DNA from: Ornithinibacillus caprae
GTDB lineage: Bacteria > Bacillota > Bacilli > Bacillales > Amphibacillaceae
DNA: 64,000 nucleotides
Reading direction: 5' to 3'
Assembly (NCBI RefSeq): GCF_009728145.1
Contig: NZ_WOCA01000016.1
Coordinates: 34,603 to 98,602, forward strand
The notes under the pieces are model-generated. The model saw only the letters and a program-made list of their open reading frames with translations. It searched no databases and was not told the DNA's origin. How positions within the stretch are numbered: the stretch's first letter is position 1; each line of letters opens with the position of its first letter. A program made the translations under genes and the position numbers. Positions 38,630-48,053 of the stretch are shown piece by piece.

Positions 38630-38694
38630 GAAAAAAGGCTTTCACCAATAAAACTGTCTTCATAGACAATTTTTAGTAGTAAAAAGCCTTTTGC
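38630..38694 (-). terminator. Terminator of yugI
   Basis: On the minus strand GCAAAAGGCTTTTTACT pairs with GTGAAAGCCTTTTTTC around a long loop that has its own small stem (TTGTCTATGAAGACAG). Confidence 0.75.
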
Positions 38695-38703
38695 TACATT
38701 CTA

Positions 38704-39093
38704 TTATTTTTTAAAGCTTCCTTCACGATCTTCAGATTGTTCGATCCATTCTTCTAATTTCTCTTTTAATGTATTGAATCCAGAATTAGTTTCTTCAACC
38801 TGTTGTTTTACCTGTTTCTTAGGTTGTGCCTTTGGACGTTTTTTAGGTGGTTCTTCCGTAGCGCGAATGGAAAGGGAAACTTTATTATTCTTTTCATCTA
38901 CACTTAAGATTTTTACGTTAACTTCATCACCGATTGATAAATGCTCATTAATATCTTTTACATATCCATGTGTTACCTCTGAAATATGGACTAACCCTTG
39001 AACTTCATCATTTAACGCAACAAATGCACCGTATGGTTGGATTCCAGTTACTTTTCCTTGTAAAACTTGACCAGTTTCAAACTTGTCTGTCAT
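38704..39093 (-). CDS. yugI: S1-domain general stress protein 13 (YugI)
   Basis: A 129-residue RNA-binding protein with one S1 domain at residues 5-75: GQVLQGKVTGIQPYGAFVAL, VQGLVHISEVTHGYVKDI and VNVKILSVDEKNNKVSLSIR. The tail is rich in Lys, Pro and Gln (PPKKRPKAQPKKQVKQQ). General stress protein 13 family. I start at the ATG (MTDKFETG) nine bases after GGAG rather than the TTG that abuts it. Confidence 0.95.
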   Translation of the reverse strand: MTDKFETGQVLQGKVTGIQPYGAFVALNDEVQGLVHISEVTHGYVKDINEHLSIGDEVNVKILSVDEKNNKVSLSIRATEEPPKKRPKAQPKKQVKQQVEETNSGFNTLKEKLEEWIEQSEDREGSFKK

Positions 39094-39180
39094 GCTGAAC
39101 AACTCCTATACCTTATTCGATTCTTTTCACACAATATATAATTTTATCATACATTTCATATTGTGGCAAAAGTAATCCAA

Positions 39181-40176
39181 TTACCATGATTCGAGTGTTA
39201 CAAGTATATCATTCTTTATTAATTTTAATTCTGCCTTTGGATTAAGTTTCCACTCATTATCACGAATAATACCAATTAATAAGCAATCATCTTTTTTAAA
39301 CTCTTGTAATACATAAAGGAAGGGTTTGTCTTCTAATTCTTTTGGAAGTTCATAATGATGTAATTGATTATTGGCTAAGAGTTGTATAATAGTCTCAAAG
39401 GGCTTTGACTTCGTTTTATAAAGTTCATGGTATAACAAGGAGCTAATAAAGTCATTTGGGCGTAAAACGGTGTTTGCACCAGCTCTAATTGCATTTTCAA
39501 CCTGGTTTGTTGTTAAAATTTCAACAATAATTGGTACTTCCCGGTTATTTCCTCTTATTGCAACGGTTGCAAGAATTGTGAAATGGTCTGCTTGCCTTTC
39601 ATTATTCGTGGCATCTGCGGTAATAACTACTCGACTCGCATGTTTAATATTAGCCTTTTCCAATACTATATCATCTGTAGCATCACCCTTTATAAAATGA
39701 ATCGGATATTGTTGATACGGAACATTGGTTAGTGTTTGATCAATCAATATAATTTCCGTTTTCTGCTTATGTTTCTTAGTAATCTCTATTAGCTTTTTCG
39801 TACGTTCATTCCAACCAACAAATACGATATGATTCATTCCTTGATAGGCAACTTTACCATCTGATAAATCTTTTTCATGTTTGACTGTAAAAGCAGAAAA
39901 CAATGCAATATAAAAGGTGATTACTCCGCCACCAGTAAGAATTAATAGGATTCCAATTAATCTACCAGCAGTTGACAATGGAACATAATCTCCATAACCA
40001 ACTGTTGAACCAGTAACGATTGCCCACCAAATGCCATCAAATATAGTAGGAAATTGTTCTGGTTCAACAAGGTGAATAACGGAGCCGAATACTAGCATTA
40101 CAATTACTATCGTTAAAAGTAGTCTGGCTATAACCGGCAGTCGAAAGTATATATGTTTAAATTGTTCTATATTCAT
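39181..40176 (-). CDS. yugO: Potassium channel YugO
   Basis: Potassium channel with two membrane helices and a cytoplasmic RCK (TrkA-N) domain, 331 residues. The selectivity filter is TGSTVGYGDYVPL near residue 60. The NAD-binding RCK core starts at HIVFVGWNERTKKLIEI and continues through IKHASRVVITADATNNE. AAAAGGTGAG precedes the chosen ATG (MNIEQFKHIYFRL); an upstream ATG 63 bases earlier lacks a site. In B. subtilis YugO carries potassium signals in biofilms. Confidence 0.94.
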   Translation of the reverse strand: MNIEQFKHIYFRLPVIARLLLTIVIVMLVFGSVIHLVEPEQFPTIFDGIWWAIVTGSTVGYGDYVPLSTAGRLIGILLILTGGGVITFYIALFSAFTVKHEKDLSDGKVAYQGMNHIVFVGWNERTKKLIEITKKHKQKTEIILIDQTLTNVPYQQYPIHFIKGDATDDIVLEKANIKHASRVVITADATNNERQADHFTILATVAIRGNNREVPIIVEILTTNQVENAIRAGANTVLRPNDFISSLLYHELYKTKSKPFETIIQLLANNQLHHYELPKELEDKPFLYVLQEFKKDDCLLIGIIRDNEWKLNPKAELKLIKNDILVTLESW

Positions 40177-40240
40177 TATCTCACCTTTTGTATTATCGTC
40201 TTTTATTAGTATAGACAATAAAATCAAAGGTTTATTCAAT

Positions 40241-40272
40241 AATAAAAACTCATCCTAAAAAGGATGAGTTTG
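40241..40272 (-). terminator. Terminator after the thioredoxin-like gene
   Basis: AACTCATCC and GGATGAGTT form a stem with a T-rich flank on the minus strand, directly after the stop codon. Confidence 0.82.
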
Positions 40273-40824
40273 TTATAATAGTGTCTGCTTTATACTGTCA
40301 TATACATAATTCCAGAAGTCTCGATTTTCACGAAATGACTTTGTTATAAAAAGGAGCATTTCTCGAAACTTCTCCTCATAGTCATCTGCCTCTTGAGAAG
40401 GAAGATTATTCTTTGCATGATCAAAAAACTGTTGAATTTTCTCTGCACGTGGTCCCCATTTAGTAACTTCATTTCCATCGGAATCGATAAAAATAAAGAT
40501 GGGGATTGAGCGAGATTTACCATTAGTTAAATATTGATCCATTAATTCTAAGTTTTGATCTCGTAAAAGCATACGAACATTCATATTTGTTTTTTCTGAA
40601 ATTCGAAGTAATATTGGAATGTTGAGCATTGCATCTCCACACCAGTCTTCTGTTAAGACGATGACTCGAAGGTTTTTTTGTTGTACCTTATGAAAAAAAT
40701 CTGTGTCTTCTGGTGGTGTAAAATGATCATAGATATGCAATAAATTTTCTTTATGCTTTTCCATAGATTCAATATATGTGTCAGTTGATATAGCCTTGTC
40801 ATACCAAGAATTTAAAGATGTCAC
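40273..40824 (-). CDS. Thioredoxin-like family protein, single cysteine
   Basis: Thioredoxin-fold protein of 183 residues. The active-site region reads VIVLTEDWCGDAMLNIPILL, so the usual CxxC is WCGDA with only one cysteine; GKSRSIPIFIFIDSDGNEVT carries the cis-Pro loop. The family is common in Firmicutes and lacks an assigned role. With one cysteine it is unlikely to be a general disulfide reductase. AAAGGAGC precedes the start. Confidence 0.85.
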   Translation of the reverse strand: MTSLNSWYDKAISTDTYIESMEKHKENLLHIYDHFTPPEDTDFFHKVQQKNLRVIVLTEDWCGDAMLNIPILLRISEKTNMNVRMLLRDQNLELMDQYLTNGKSRSIPIFIFIDSDGNEVTKWGPRAEKIQQFFDHAKNNLPSQEADDYEEKFREMLLFITKSFRENRDFWNYVYDSIKQTLL

Positions 40825-40972
40825 ATAACCAGCTCCTTTACCAGTGTTAAGGGTTCGACTAAATAAATAATAAACATTTACTAGTTGTCCGTAAACAAAT
40901 GTGCTCTACAATAGAAAATTTGCTATGATAAATAAAGAGCGTTATATACATATTTCATAGGAGGATTTATGA

Positions 40973-42031
40973 ATGGAAAAATCAAATAGAGACTTTTTGT
41001 TAGAACTTCTAAGAACTCCTTCTCCGTCTAGTCAGGAAGTTGAAATCCAAAAAAAGTGGATATCATATGTGAAAGACTTTGCTGATGATATTATAACTGA
41101 TCATGCCGGAAATGCAATTGGAGTATTAAACCCAGACGCAGAATTCAAAGTACTATTAGCTGGTCACTGTGACGAAATTGCGCTTGTAGTTAATCGAATT
41201 GATGAAGAAGGATATTTACATTTTGATAAAATGGGTGGTATTAATCCAAAAGCAGCAGTAGGAATGAAAACCACAGTTCTTGGCTATAACAAGGAGATCT
41301 CGGGAGTTATTGGTGTCAATGCTCAACATCATGGTGGCCTAAAGGATAAGTTTGATTTAGAGGATCTTTTTATTGATTGTGGGTTTAAATCAAAGGAAGA
41401 GGCAGAGCAATACGTTCAAATAGGTGATCTTGTTGTTTATAAAGTAGAGCCAGAAATACTAATGGATCGATATTTATCTGGTCGGGGTTTGGACAACCGT
41501 ACTGGATCTTTTATTGTTGCTGAAGTACTAAGAAGATTAAAGGATAGAGGCTGCTCAGTTGGTATTTATGCAGCAAGTACGGTTAACGAAGAAACGAATA
41601 TGGGTGGAGCTTACTTTGCTGCTGCAGGAATTAATCCTACCATGGCGATTGCATGTGATGTCACTTTTGCCACAGATTACCCAGGAGTAAATAAAAATAA
41701 GCATGGAGATATTCGATTAGAAAATGGACCTGTATTAGCTAAAGGAGCACCTATTAATCGTAAAATCAATATCATGCTAGAAAAAGCAGCCAAGAAACTA
41801 AACATGAATGTACAATTTGAATTGACACCGCGTATGACAGGTACGGATGCAGATAAAATGCGGTTAACTGGAAAAGGAGTTCCGGTTTCCCTTGTTTCCT
41901 TGCCATTAAGATACATGCACTCACCAGTAGAGACAGTAAGCTTTCACGATATTGATGAGGAGATTGAATTATTAGTATCAATGCTAGCAGATCTAACGGG
42001 TAAAGAGAGTCTAAATCCGTTAGAGGAGTAA
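40973..42031 (+). CDS. M42 family aminopeptidase
   Basis: Dinuclear metal aminopeptidase of family M42 (glutamyl aminopeptidase/YtoP type), 352 residues, cytoplasmic. Metal and catalytic residues are in LLAGHCDEIALVV, SGRGLDNRTGSFIVAEV, TVNEETNMGGAYFAAAG, AIACDVTFATDYPG and RYMHSPVETVSFHD. GGAGG precedes the ATG by 8-10 bases. It is followed by a strong terminator. Confidence 0.94.
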   Translation: MEKSNRDFLLELLRTPSPSSQEVEIQKKWISYVKDFADDIITDHAGNAIGVLNPDAEFKVLLAGHCDEIALVVNRIDEEGYLHFDKMGGINPKAAVGMKTTVLGYNKEISGVIGVNAQHHGGLKDKFDLEDLFIDCGFKSKEEAEQYVQIGDLVVYKVEPEILMDRYLSGRGLDNRTGSFIVAEVLRRLKDRGCSVGIYAASTVNEETNMGGAYFAAAGINPTMAIACDVTFATDYPGVNKNKHGDIRLENGPVLAKGAPINRKINIMLEKAAKKLNMNVQFELTPRMTGTDADKMRLTGKGVPVSLVSLPLRYMHSPVETVSFHDIDEEIELLVSMLADLTGKESLNPLEE

Positions 42032-42048
42032 AAGTGTAAATATACAAT

Positions 42049-42088
42049 AAAAAGATCTTAGTCAAATGATTTTGGCTAAGATCTTTTT
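42049..42088 (+). terminator. Terminator after the M42 peptidase gene
   Basis: AAAAAGATCTTAG and CTAAGATCTTTTTTT form a stem with a loop of about 13 bases. Confidence 0.9.
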
Positions 42089-42588
42089 TTACATGCGAAA
42101 AATAGTAAATTGTCTTGATAATCCATTTAAGATATATTGGTAGTTTATTCCTTGGGTAGTACCACCTTAAACATTACTAAAGATCTATTCAATGACCGTT
42201 TTCCTTTATTTAGATAGGTGAAAAGTAACGGTTAGTGTTGGGTTCTATAAATTTATTCGCAGAGAATGAAAAAACATAGTAACTTTGTATCATTTTTTCT
42301 TTCCTTTATAGGAAAGTACCTTAATAGTTTAAAAGTTTTGTTACCAATCATTCTATGTATACATCGAATTAATAGGCTTTTTCATAGATTAAAGTCAAAT
42401 GCTTGACCTACTTTATTCCTATCTAGTCAATGTGGAGATGTGGTACTTATTATTTAATTTAGAATATTCTATATAATTTCGACAAATTGTGACATTTTAT
42501 TTTCTTTTCTTCTACTATAGTTATAGTAACAGCTAAGACCAACTTAGTATGTTGTTAGGAAGAAAAAATGACATGAAAGGAGGGGAGG
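42089..42588. other. 500-bp non-coding region before the protease leader
   Basis: AT-rich region with no gene. A small hairpin (CTTTCC/GGAAAG at 42299-42316) and several TATA-like stretches are present. GACAAATTGTGACATTTTAT at 42480-42499 may be part of the promoter, but no convincing box pair stands out. The length suggests complex control of the protease. Confidence 0.5.
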
Positions 42589-42630
42589 ATGTTTTCGATA
42601 GTGAAAGACTTTTTCCTACATGGTAGATAA
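42589..42630 (+). CDS. Possible 13-codon leader peptide
   Basis: ATG with an unusually strong site (AAAGGAGGGGAGG) opens a short frame encoding MFSIVKDFFLHGR. It ends 40 bases before the TTG of the protease gene. No terminator or anti-terminator pair is obvious. Whether it is translated is unknown. Confidence 0.4.
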   Translation: MFSIVKDFFLHGR

Positions 42631-42670
42631 AAAGTTTTTCAAGGTTTTATATTCGAGGGGAGGAACAATT

Positions 42671-45600
42671 TTGAGTAAAAAACAAAAACAGGTTAGAGCA
42701 TTTAGTATTGTAGCAACTTTACTAATGATCTTCTCACTTATTACACCTGGATTTGTAGGAGCTGAATCGAGCGGTAAGGTGAGTCATTCATTAAACGATT
42801 CAAATGCATCCATACAAGCCAAGGTAGCTAATAGTTTACAAGATCAATTAGAAAAAGAGGATAAAGTAACATTCTTAATAAAATTTACTGAAAAAGCAGA
42901 TCCAATGGGAGCGGCATTAAAAGCAAAGAATAATGCTAACAAAGCAAACCTTTCTGCTTTAAACCAAGAGCATGCGCAGCGCTCAGCAGTAATTTCTGAA
43001 TTAAAAGCGACTGCAATGGAATCTCAACAAAATGTTAAGCGATTCCTTGAACAGGAAGTGGAAAAAGGAAACGCTGAAGATATAAAAGCTTATCATATCG
43101 TTAATGGTATGGCAGTGACAGCAACAAAAGAGGTTGCGGAAAAATTAGCTGCTTTTTCAGAAGTTGAAAAACTTTTACCAAACGAGCAGCGTCAATTAAT
43201 TTCTGCAGCTGATACAGCGGCTGATGTTCCTGAAAATAACATTCAAAATGTCGAATGGAACGTTGAACGAATTGGTGCACCTGCTGTATGGGATATGGGT
43301 ATCGATGGTCAAGGTGCTGTAGTTGCAAGCATTGATACAGGTGTTGATTGGGAACATCCTGCATTAATGGAAAAATATCGTGGTTATGATCCGGCAACTG
43401 GAGAAGTAGATCATACGTATAGTTTCTATGATCCAGTAAATGGTGAAACAGAGCCGCATGATATTGATGGGCATGGTTCACATGTTACCGGAACTATGGT
43501 TGGTAGTGAAGCTGATGGATCTAACCAAGTTGGAGTTGCACCAGGTGCGAAGTGGATCTCTGTTCAGGCGTTTACTCCTGCTGGAGCATATGATACAGAT
43601 CTACTTGCAGCAGCAGAGTGGATTTTAGCTCCAGGTGGCGATTTAACAAAGGCTCCAGATGTAGTAAATAACTCTTGGGGTGGCGGGCCAGGTCTTGATG
43701 AATGGTATCGCGACGCTGTAATTGCTTGGCGTGCAGCTGACATCTTCCCTAGTTTTGCTGCTGGAAATACTACATTAACTAACCCAGGTGGACCAGGGTC
43801 AGTAGCTGTACCAGCGAACTATCCAGAGTCATTTGCTGTAGGTGCAACTAATAGCAATGATAATAAGGCTAGCTTTTCATTAGAAGGGCCATCACCTTAT
43901 GATGAAATAAAACCAGATGTTTCTGCTCCAGGTGAAGGAATTCGTTCTTCTGTTCCTGGAGGGGGTTATGCTGGATATAGTGGGACATCCATGGCTTCAC
44001 CTGCCAATGCTGGAGTAGTAGCGCTATTAAGGTCAGCTAATGCAAATTTAGATGTGGATACCATTGAAGAAGTATTGATGAATACAGCTGATTCAGAAGC
44101 TGGAACCGATAGTTCTTTCCCGGAATCTCCTAATAATGGGTATGGATATGGAATTATCGATGCATTTGCAGCTGTTTCATCGGTTGTTTCTGGTCTTGGT
44201 ACGATTGAAGGTCAGGTAACAATGGATGGTGAGGATACAGAGGCTCCTGCATTTACACATGAGGCGCCAGTGGAGACATATGAAGGAATGGATTTAGATC
44301 TAACACTTGAAGTTAGTGATAATGTAAGTGTTACTTCTGTTGAGTTACACACTGGTGATCAAGTATTTGAAGCGACACGTATATCTGGTGACTACCGTTC
44401 AGGTGAATATGCTGTAACAGTTCCAGGTGATGTAATTGATGGAGACTCTTTCTCTTATCAATTTGTCATTAATGACTTTGGTAACAATACCGTAACGAGT
44501 GAAGAATATGAAGTAGCGGTTAATCCAGGAATTACTGTTGGATATGAGCAGGATTTTGAATCATCTCCAGTAGGTTGGACTTCTTTTGGAACCAACGATA
44601 GCTGGGAGTGGGGAGAGCCAACATCTGGTCCTGGAGAGGCAGCTTCTGGTGATAAGGTCTATGCAACAAATTTATCTGGTCAATATGATAATAATGCAGA
44701 TGCGACACTTATGATGCCTCCAATTGATTTACCAGAGGGTGAATCATTCCTACAGTTTAACAATTGGTATAACATTGAAAATAACTGGGATTACGGATAT
44801 ATAGTAATCTCTACTGATCAAGAAAATTGGGTGGATTTAGAAACATTTACAAATGTTTCTAATGGTTGGGAAGCAACGGAAGTTGACTTATCTGACTATA
44901 GTGGTGAACGGGTTTACATTGGTTTCAATTTAGATACGGATGGTAGTGTATTACGTGATGGATGGTATATCGATGATGTAGCATTATCAGACACTTCATT
45001 AGGATTAGAATCAAATGAAACTCAATCATTTAACGATACCCTTGTTGTCGATAAAGAAAAGGTAAACTCGGCTAAGGTAGAGCCAAGCTTACCAAAAGAA
45101 GATGATTCTCAGGCAAAAGAGAACCAATATAATCCTAACGCACTTCCGTTAGGTGCGCAAGTTAGTGTTCTTGAAAGTGGTCGTTCCGTAGCAACGAATC
45201 CACAAGATGGTTCATACTCACTTATGCATGCTGCTGGAACATTTACAGTTGTAGCAGAAGCGTATGGTTTCTATTCGGATGAACAAACAGTTACATTAGA
45301 AGCAGATGGAACTGTTGAAGCTAATTTCACATTAGATGAGCTGCCGCAAGCAACAGTTAGTGGTACGGTTACTAGTGAGAAATCAGGTAATCCAATTGAA
45401 GGAGCAACATTACTTCTAGTGGAGGATGCTAACATTGCTCCTGTTGAGACAGATGCTGATGGTAATTTTGCCCTTACTGCATATGAGGGTACGTATACGC
45501 TAAAAGTTCTAGCTAATGATTATCATAGTGCAGAAGTTGAAGTGAATCTAACCGAGGACTTAGAAGTAAATATAGAATTAGAACCATATTTTACAGTTCC

Positions 45601-46996
45601 AGGTGGAGAAATTGCATACGATGATGGTACAGCAGAGAATGCTCGAGCGTTCTATGATCCAGGTAATAAATGGGCTGTTAAAATGTCCTTACCTGAAGGA
45701 AGAGAGTCTGCCGTTGTAACAGATGGTGTATTCCAGTTCCATGGAACAGATTGGCCAACACCAGGCGACACACCATTTGCTGTAGAAGTTTGGTCTGCAG
45801 GTGAAGACGGTTTGCCTGATGAAAAACTTGCTGGTCCAATTGATGCTGAGGCGATAAGAAGCTTGGATGAATGGACTGTAGTAGATCTACGCGAACATAA
45901 TATCCAAGTAGAAGGTGACTTCTTTATGGTTTATCATCAAACAGGGGCTAATCCTAATGTTCCTGGATTAGCAACAGATGAAAATGGACCAAATGCAGAA
46001 AGAAGTTATCAACAAGTAGGCGGAGTTTGGTCTCCATCTCCAGCTGCTGAAGGAAACTACATGATTCGTGCCCGTGTAGCATATGAAGTAGACGAGCCAG
46101 TTATTACTTCTCCTGCTGATGGGTTCATAACAAATGATGCTGCTGTAACGGTAGAAGGTTCTGCATCTCCTACTACAACTCTTAACTTACTAAATAATGG
46201 CGAAGAAGTTGGTTCTGCTGAAATCGGTGATGATGGAAGCTTTGCGATTGATGTAGAGCTAACAGAAGGTGAGAATGAATTTACAGCTGTATCTATTGTT
46301 AACGGAGAAGAAGCAAAAGAATCAGAAGCGGTAACTATGACGTTGGATACGCAAGCACCTGAACTAACGATAGATAACCCAGTCGATGGGGATAAAACAA
46401 ATCGTGAAACAGTTACAGTTGAAGGTTCCATCTCTGATGAGCATCTTGATTCCGTAACAGTAAACGGACAAGAAGCAACTGTTTCTGACGGAGCGTATTC
46501 AAAACGCATTATCCTTGACGAAGGAGAAAATGTTATCGAAGTGGTTGCTACAGATTTAGCTGGTAATGTAACAACAGAAACAGTTACAATTTCAGCTGAT
46601 TATACAGCACCAGAAATCGAAAATCTAACTCCGACAGAGGATCAAACACTTCAAACTGGTGAAACAGTTATGATTGAGTTTGATAGTGAGCCAGGATTAA
46701 GAGCAACATTCTCAATCCATATGCCACTAACTAACTTAGGTGCCCAAACGTACAATGCAACAGAATTACCGATGATGGAAACATCAGAAGGTCATTATGT
46801 TGGTTATTGGACAGTACCAAGTAACCTTGTTGCTGATGGCGCAGTTATCGAAGTTAAGGTGGTTGATGACTACGGAAATGAAACTCGTCAGCAAGCCGAA
46901 GGTAAATTATTTATCAACGGAGAAGAGGATAATGGCAACAATGGTAATGGAAAAGGTAAGGGTAAAAATAATGGGAATGGTAACGGTAAAAAATAA
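42671..46996 (+). CDS. bpr: Bacillopeptidase F-type secreted subtilase
   Basis: Large secreted serine protease, 1441 residues, matching bacillopeptidase F. I choose TTG (MSKKQKQVRAFS) because GGGGAGG lies eight bases upstream; an in-frame ATG 51 bases earlier has no site. Order: signal peptide (VATLLMIFSLITPGFVGA), I9 propeptide (to about 185), S8 domain with Asp in ASIDTGVDWEHP (about 222), His in DGHGSHVTGTMVG (268) and Ser in GYSGTSMASPANAG (439). A beta-rich InhA-like domain (DFESSPVGWTSFGTNDSW), carboxypeptidase-like Ig repeats (VSGTVTSEKSGNPIEGA) and two Big-type repeats (NPVDGDKTNRETVTVEGS) follow. The tail is Gly/Asn/Lys-rich without LPxTG, so it may bind the wall ionically. Confidence 0.94.
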   Translation: MSKKQKQVRAFSIVATLLMIFSLITPGFVGAESSGKVSHSLNDSNASIQAKVANSLQDQLEKEDKVTFLIKFTEKADPMGAALKAKNNANKANLSALNQEHAQRSAVISELKATAMESQQNVKRFLEQEVEKGNAEDIKAYHIVNGMAVTATKEVAEKLAAFSEVEKLLPNEQRQLISAADTAADVPENNIQNVEWNVERIGAPAVWDMGIDGQGAVVASIDTGVDWEHPALMEKYRGYDPATGEVDHTYSFYDPVNGETEPHDIDGHGSHVTGTMVGSEADGSNQVGVAPGAKWISVQAFTPAGAYDTDLLAAAEWILAPGGDLTKAPDVVNNSWGGGPGLDEWYRDAVIAWRAADIFPSFAAGNTTLTNPGGPGSVAVPANYPESFAVGATNSNDNKASFSLEGPSPYDEIKPDVSAPGEGIRSSVPGGGYAGYSGTSMASPANAGVVALLRSANANLDVDTIEEVLMNTADSEAGTDSSFPESPNNGYGYGIIDAFAAVSSVVSGLGTIEGQVTMDGEDTEAPAFTHEAPVETYEGMDLDLTLEVSDNVSVTSVELHTGDQVFEATRISGDYRSGEYAVTVPGDVIDGDSFSYQFVINDFGNNTVTSEEYEVAVNPGITVGYEQDFESSPVGWTSFGTNDSWEWGEPTSGPGEAASGDKVYATNLSGQYDNNADATLMMPPIDLPEGESFLQFNNWYNIENNWDYGYIVISTDQENWVDLETFTNVSNGWEATEVDLSDYSGERVYIGFNLDTDGSVLRDGWYIDDVALSDTSLGLESNETQSFNDTLVVDKEKVNSAKVEPSLPKEDDSQAKENQYNPNALPLGAQVSVLESGRSVATNPQDGSYSLMHAAGTFTVVAEAYGFYSDEQTVTLEADGTVEANFTLDELPQATVSGTVTSEKSGNPIEGATLLLVEDANIAPVETDADGNFALTAYEGTYTLKVLANDYHSAEVEVNLTEDLEVNIELEPYFTVPGGEIAYDDGTAENARAFYDPGNKWAVKMSLPEGRESAVVTDGVFQFHGTDWPTPGDTPFAVEVWSAGEDGLPDEKLAGPIDAEAIRSLDEWTVVDLREHNIQVEGDFFMVYHQTGANPNVPGLATDENGPNAERSYQQVGGVWSPSPAAEGNYMIRARVAYEVDEPVITSPADGFITNDAAVTVEGSASPTTTLNLLNNGEEVGSAEIGDDGSFAIDVELTEGENEFTAVSIVNGEEAKESEAVTMTLDTQAPELTIDNPVDGDKTNRETVTVEGSISDEHLDSVTVNGQEATVSDGAYSKRIILDEGENVIEVVATDLAGNVTTETVTISADYTAPEIENLTPTEDQTLQTGETVMIEFDSEPGLRATFSIHMPLTNLGAQTYNATELPMMETSEGHYVGYWTVPSNLVADGAVIEVKVVDDYGNETRQQAEGKLFINGEEDNGNNGNGKGKGKNNGNGNGKK

Positions 46997-47017
46997 TACC
47001 CACCATCATTTCTAAAT

Positions 47018-47048
47018 AAAAAGGTGCAGAATTTCTGCACCTTTTTAT
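47018..47048 (+). terminator. Terminator of bpr
   Basis: AAAAAGGTGCAGAA and TTCTGCACCTTTTT form a 13-14-bp stem ending in a T-rich run. Confidence 0.92.
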
Positions 47049-47067
47049 TATTTCTGAGCAAACCCCT

Positions 47068-47095
47068 TTTCAAGTTATATGATAATTTGTATAAT
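47068..47095 (+). promoter_or_regulatory. Probable promoter of the FMN riboswitch transcript
   Basis: TTTCAA and TATAAT with a 16-base spacer lie just upstream of the riboswitch. Confidence 0.5.
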
Positions 47096-47117
47096 AATTA
47101 ATGACAATATAATATCG

Positions 47118-47262
47118 ATTCCATCTTCGGGGCAGGGTGCAATTCCCGACCGACGGTAAATGAACATAGTTCTAAGTCCGTGACCCGTAAAGTTTCTTTC
47201 CTTTGCGGTTGACCTGGTGTAAATCCAGGACCGACAGTTATAGTCTGGATGGGAGAAGATGA
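47118..47262 (+). ncRNA. FMN riboswitch (RFN element)
   Basis: The conserved core is nearly complete: ATCTTCGGGGCAGGGTGCAA, TTCCCGACCGACGGTAA, AGTCCGTGACCC, GGTTGACCTGGTGTAA, ATCCAGGACCGACAGT and AGTCTGGATGGGAGAAGAT. The outer ATCTTC/GAAGAT pair closes P1. With the terminator downstream it should stop ribU transcription when FMN is plentiful. Confidence 0.97.
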
Positions 47263-47314
47263 CGAGCTGAAAAAATAGGTGCATACTGTACCTTAATTTC
47301 CTGTGGTTAACTAT

Positions 47315-47350
47315 ACCCTAAAGCCCCGATTAGGTGCTTTAGGGTTTTTA
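47315..47350 (+). terminator. Expression-platform terminator before ribU
   Basis: CCCTAAAGC and GCTTTAGGG pair around an 11-base loop, followed by TTTTTAT, about 70 bases before the ribU start. Confidence 0.88.
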
Positions 47351-47420
47351 TATGTAAGCAGGAATAGGCTGATCCTTCACAACGAGATGTGAATCGATAC
47401 AAAGGTGAAGGAGGAGATCG

Positions 47421-48008
47421 ATGATGCAACCAGGGAATCTGCAATCATCAAAACTAGTAAAACTTATTATATTATCTTTATTGGGTGCAATTTCACTCGT
47501 ACTTTTCTTTGTGAACTTTCCATTGCCTATGTTGCCACCTTACTTAAAAATTGATTTTAGTGATGTACCGGCAATAATGGCTTCCTTAATATTTTCTCCA
47601 TTAGCAGGTGTTATTGTAGTAGCAATTAAAAACATCTTATATTTAGCTATAGGTGGAGGAGAAATTGTAGGGGTATTAGCAAACTTCTTAGCAGGACTAA
47701 TGTTCGTAGTTCCAGTTGGTATTTTGTATCATAAATACAAAAATGTAAAAAGCATTGTATCTGGGCTAGTAACTGGAACAATCATTATGGCATTAGGTAT
47801 GGGAGTTCTTAATTATTTCTTTATCTTACCAGCATACGCGTTGCTTATGGATTGGGGAGATATGACTCATCAGGCAAAATGGTGGTCCGTAGTTGCTGGT
47901 ATTCTTCCGTTTAACGTGATTAAAGGAATTGTTGTTGGTCTACTATTTGTTCCATTATTTATAAAAATGCGTAGATGGATTGAACAACAGCAAGCAAAAT
48001 TTGTATAG
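47421..48008 (+). CDS. ribU: Riboflavin ECF transporter S component RibU
   Basis: Riboflavin-binding membrane component, 195 residues with six helices. The family motif FSDVPAIMASLIFSPLAGV is at about residues 45-65, preceded by FFVNFPLPMLPPYLKIDFSD, typical of RibU. AAGGAGGAG precedes the first of two adjacent ATGs. The upstream FMN riboswitch confirms the role. No EcfA or EcfT is beside it, so it should share the general ECF module with BioY. Confidence 0.96.
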   Translation: MMQPGNLQSSKLVKLIILSLLGAISLVLFFVNFPLPMLPPYLKIDFSDVPAIMASLIFSPLAGVIVVAIKNILYLAIGGGEIVGVLANFLAGLMFVVPVGILYHKYKNVKSIVSGLVTGTIIMALGMGVLNYFFILPAYALLMDWGDMTHQAKWWSVVAGILPFNVIKGIVVGLLFVPLFIKMRRWIEQQQAKFV

Positions 48009-48010
48009 TA

Positions 48011-48053
48011 AAAAAAGCTAATTCGCTACTTAGCGAATTAGCTTTTTTATTTT
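48011..48053. terminator. Bidirectional terminator between ribU and the thioesterase gene
   Basis: AAAAAAGCTAATTCGCT and AGCGAATTAGCTTTTTT form a perfect 17-bp stem with an ACTT loop. Confidence 0.93.

Noticed and set aside
42620..42670. ATG start giving a 17-residue longer bpr product
   Set aside because: It has no ribosome site; GGGGAGG eight bases before TTG at 42671 and the resulting signal peptide are better.
43101..43481. Long minus-strand frames inside bpr, men and pgi genes
   Set aside because: They are antisense shadows with His/Leu/Gln-rich or Ser-rich composition typical of reversed codons and lack start sites.
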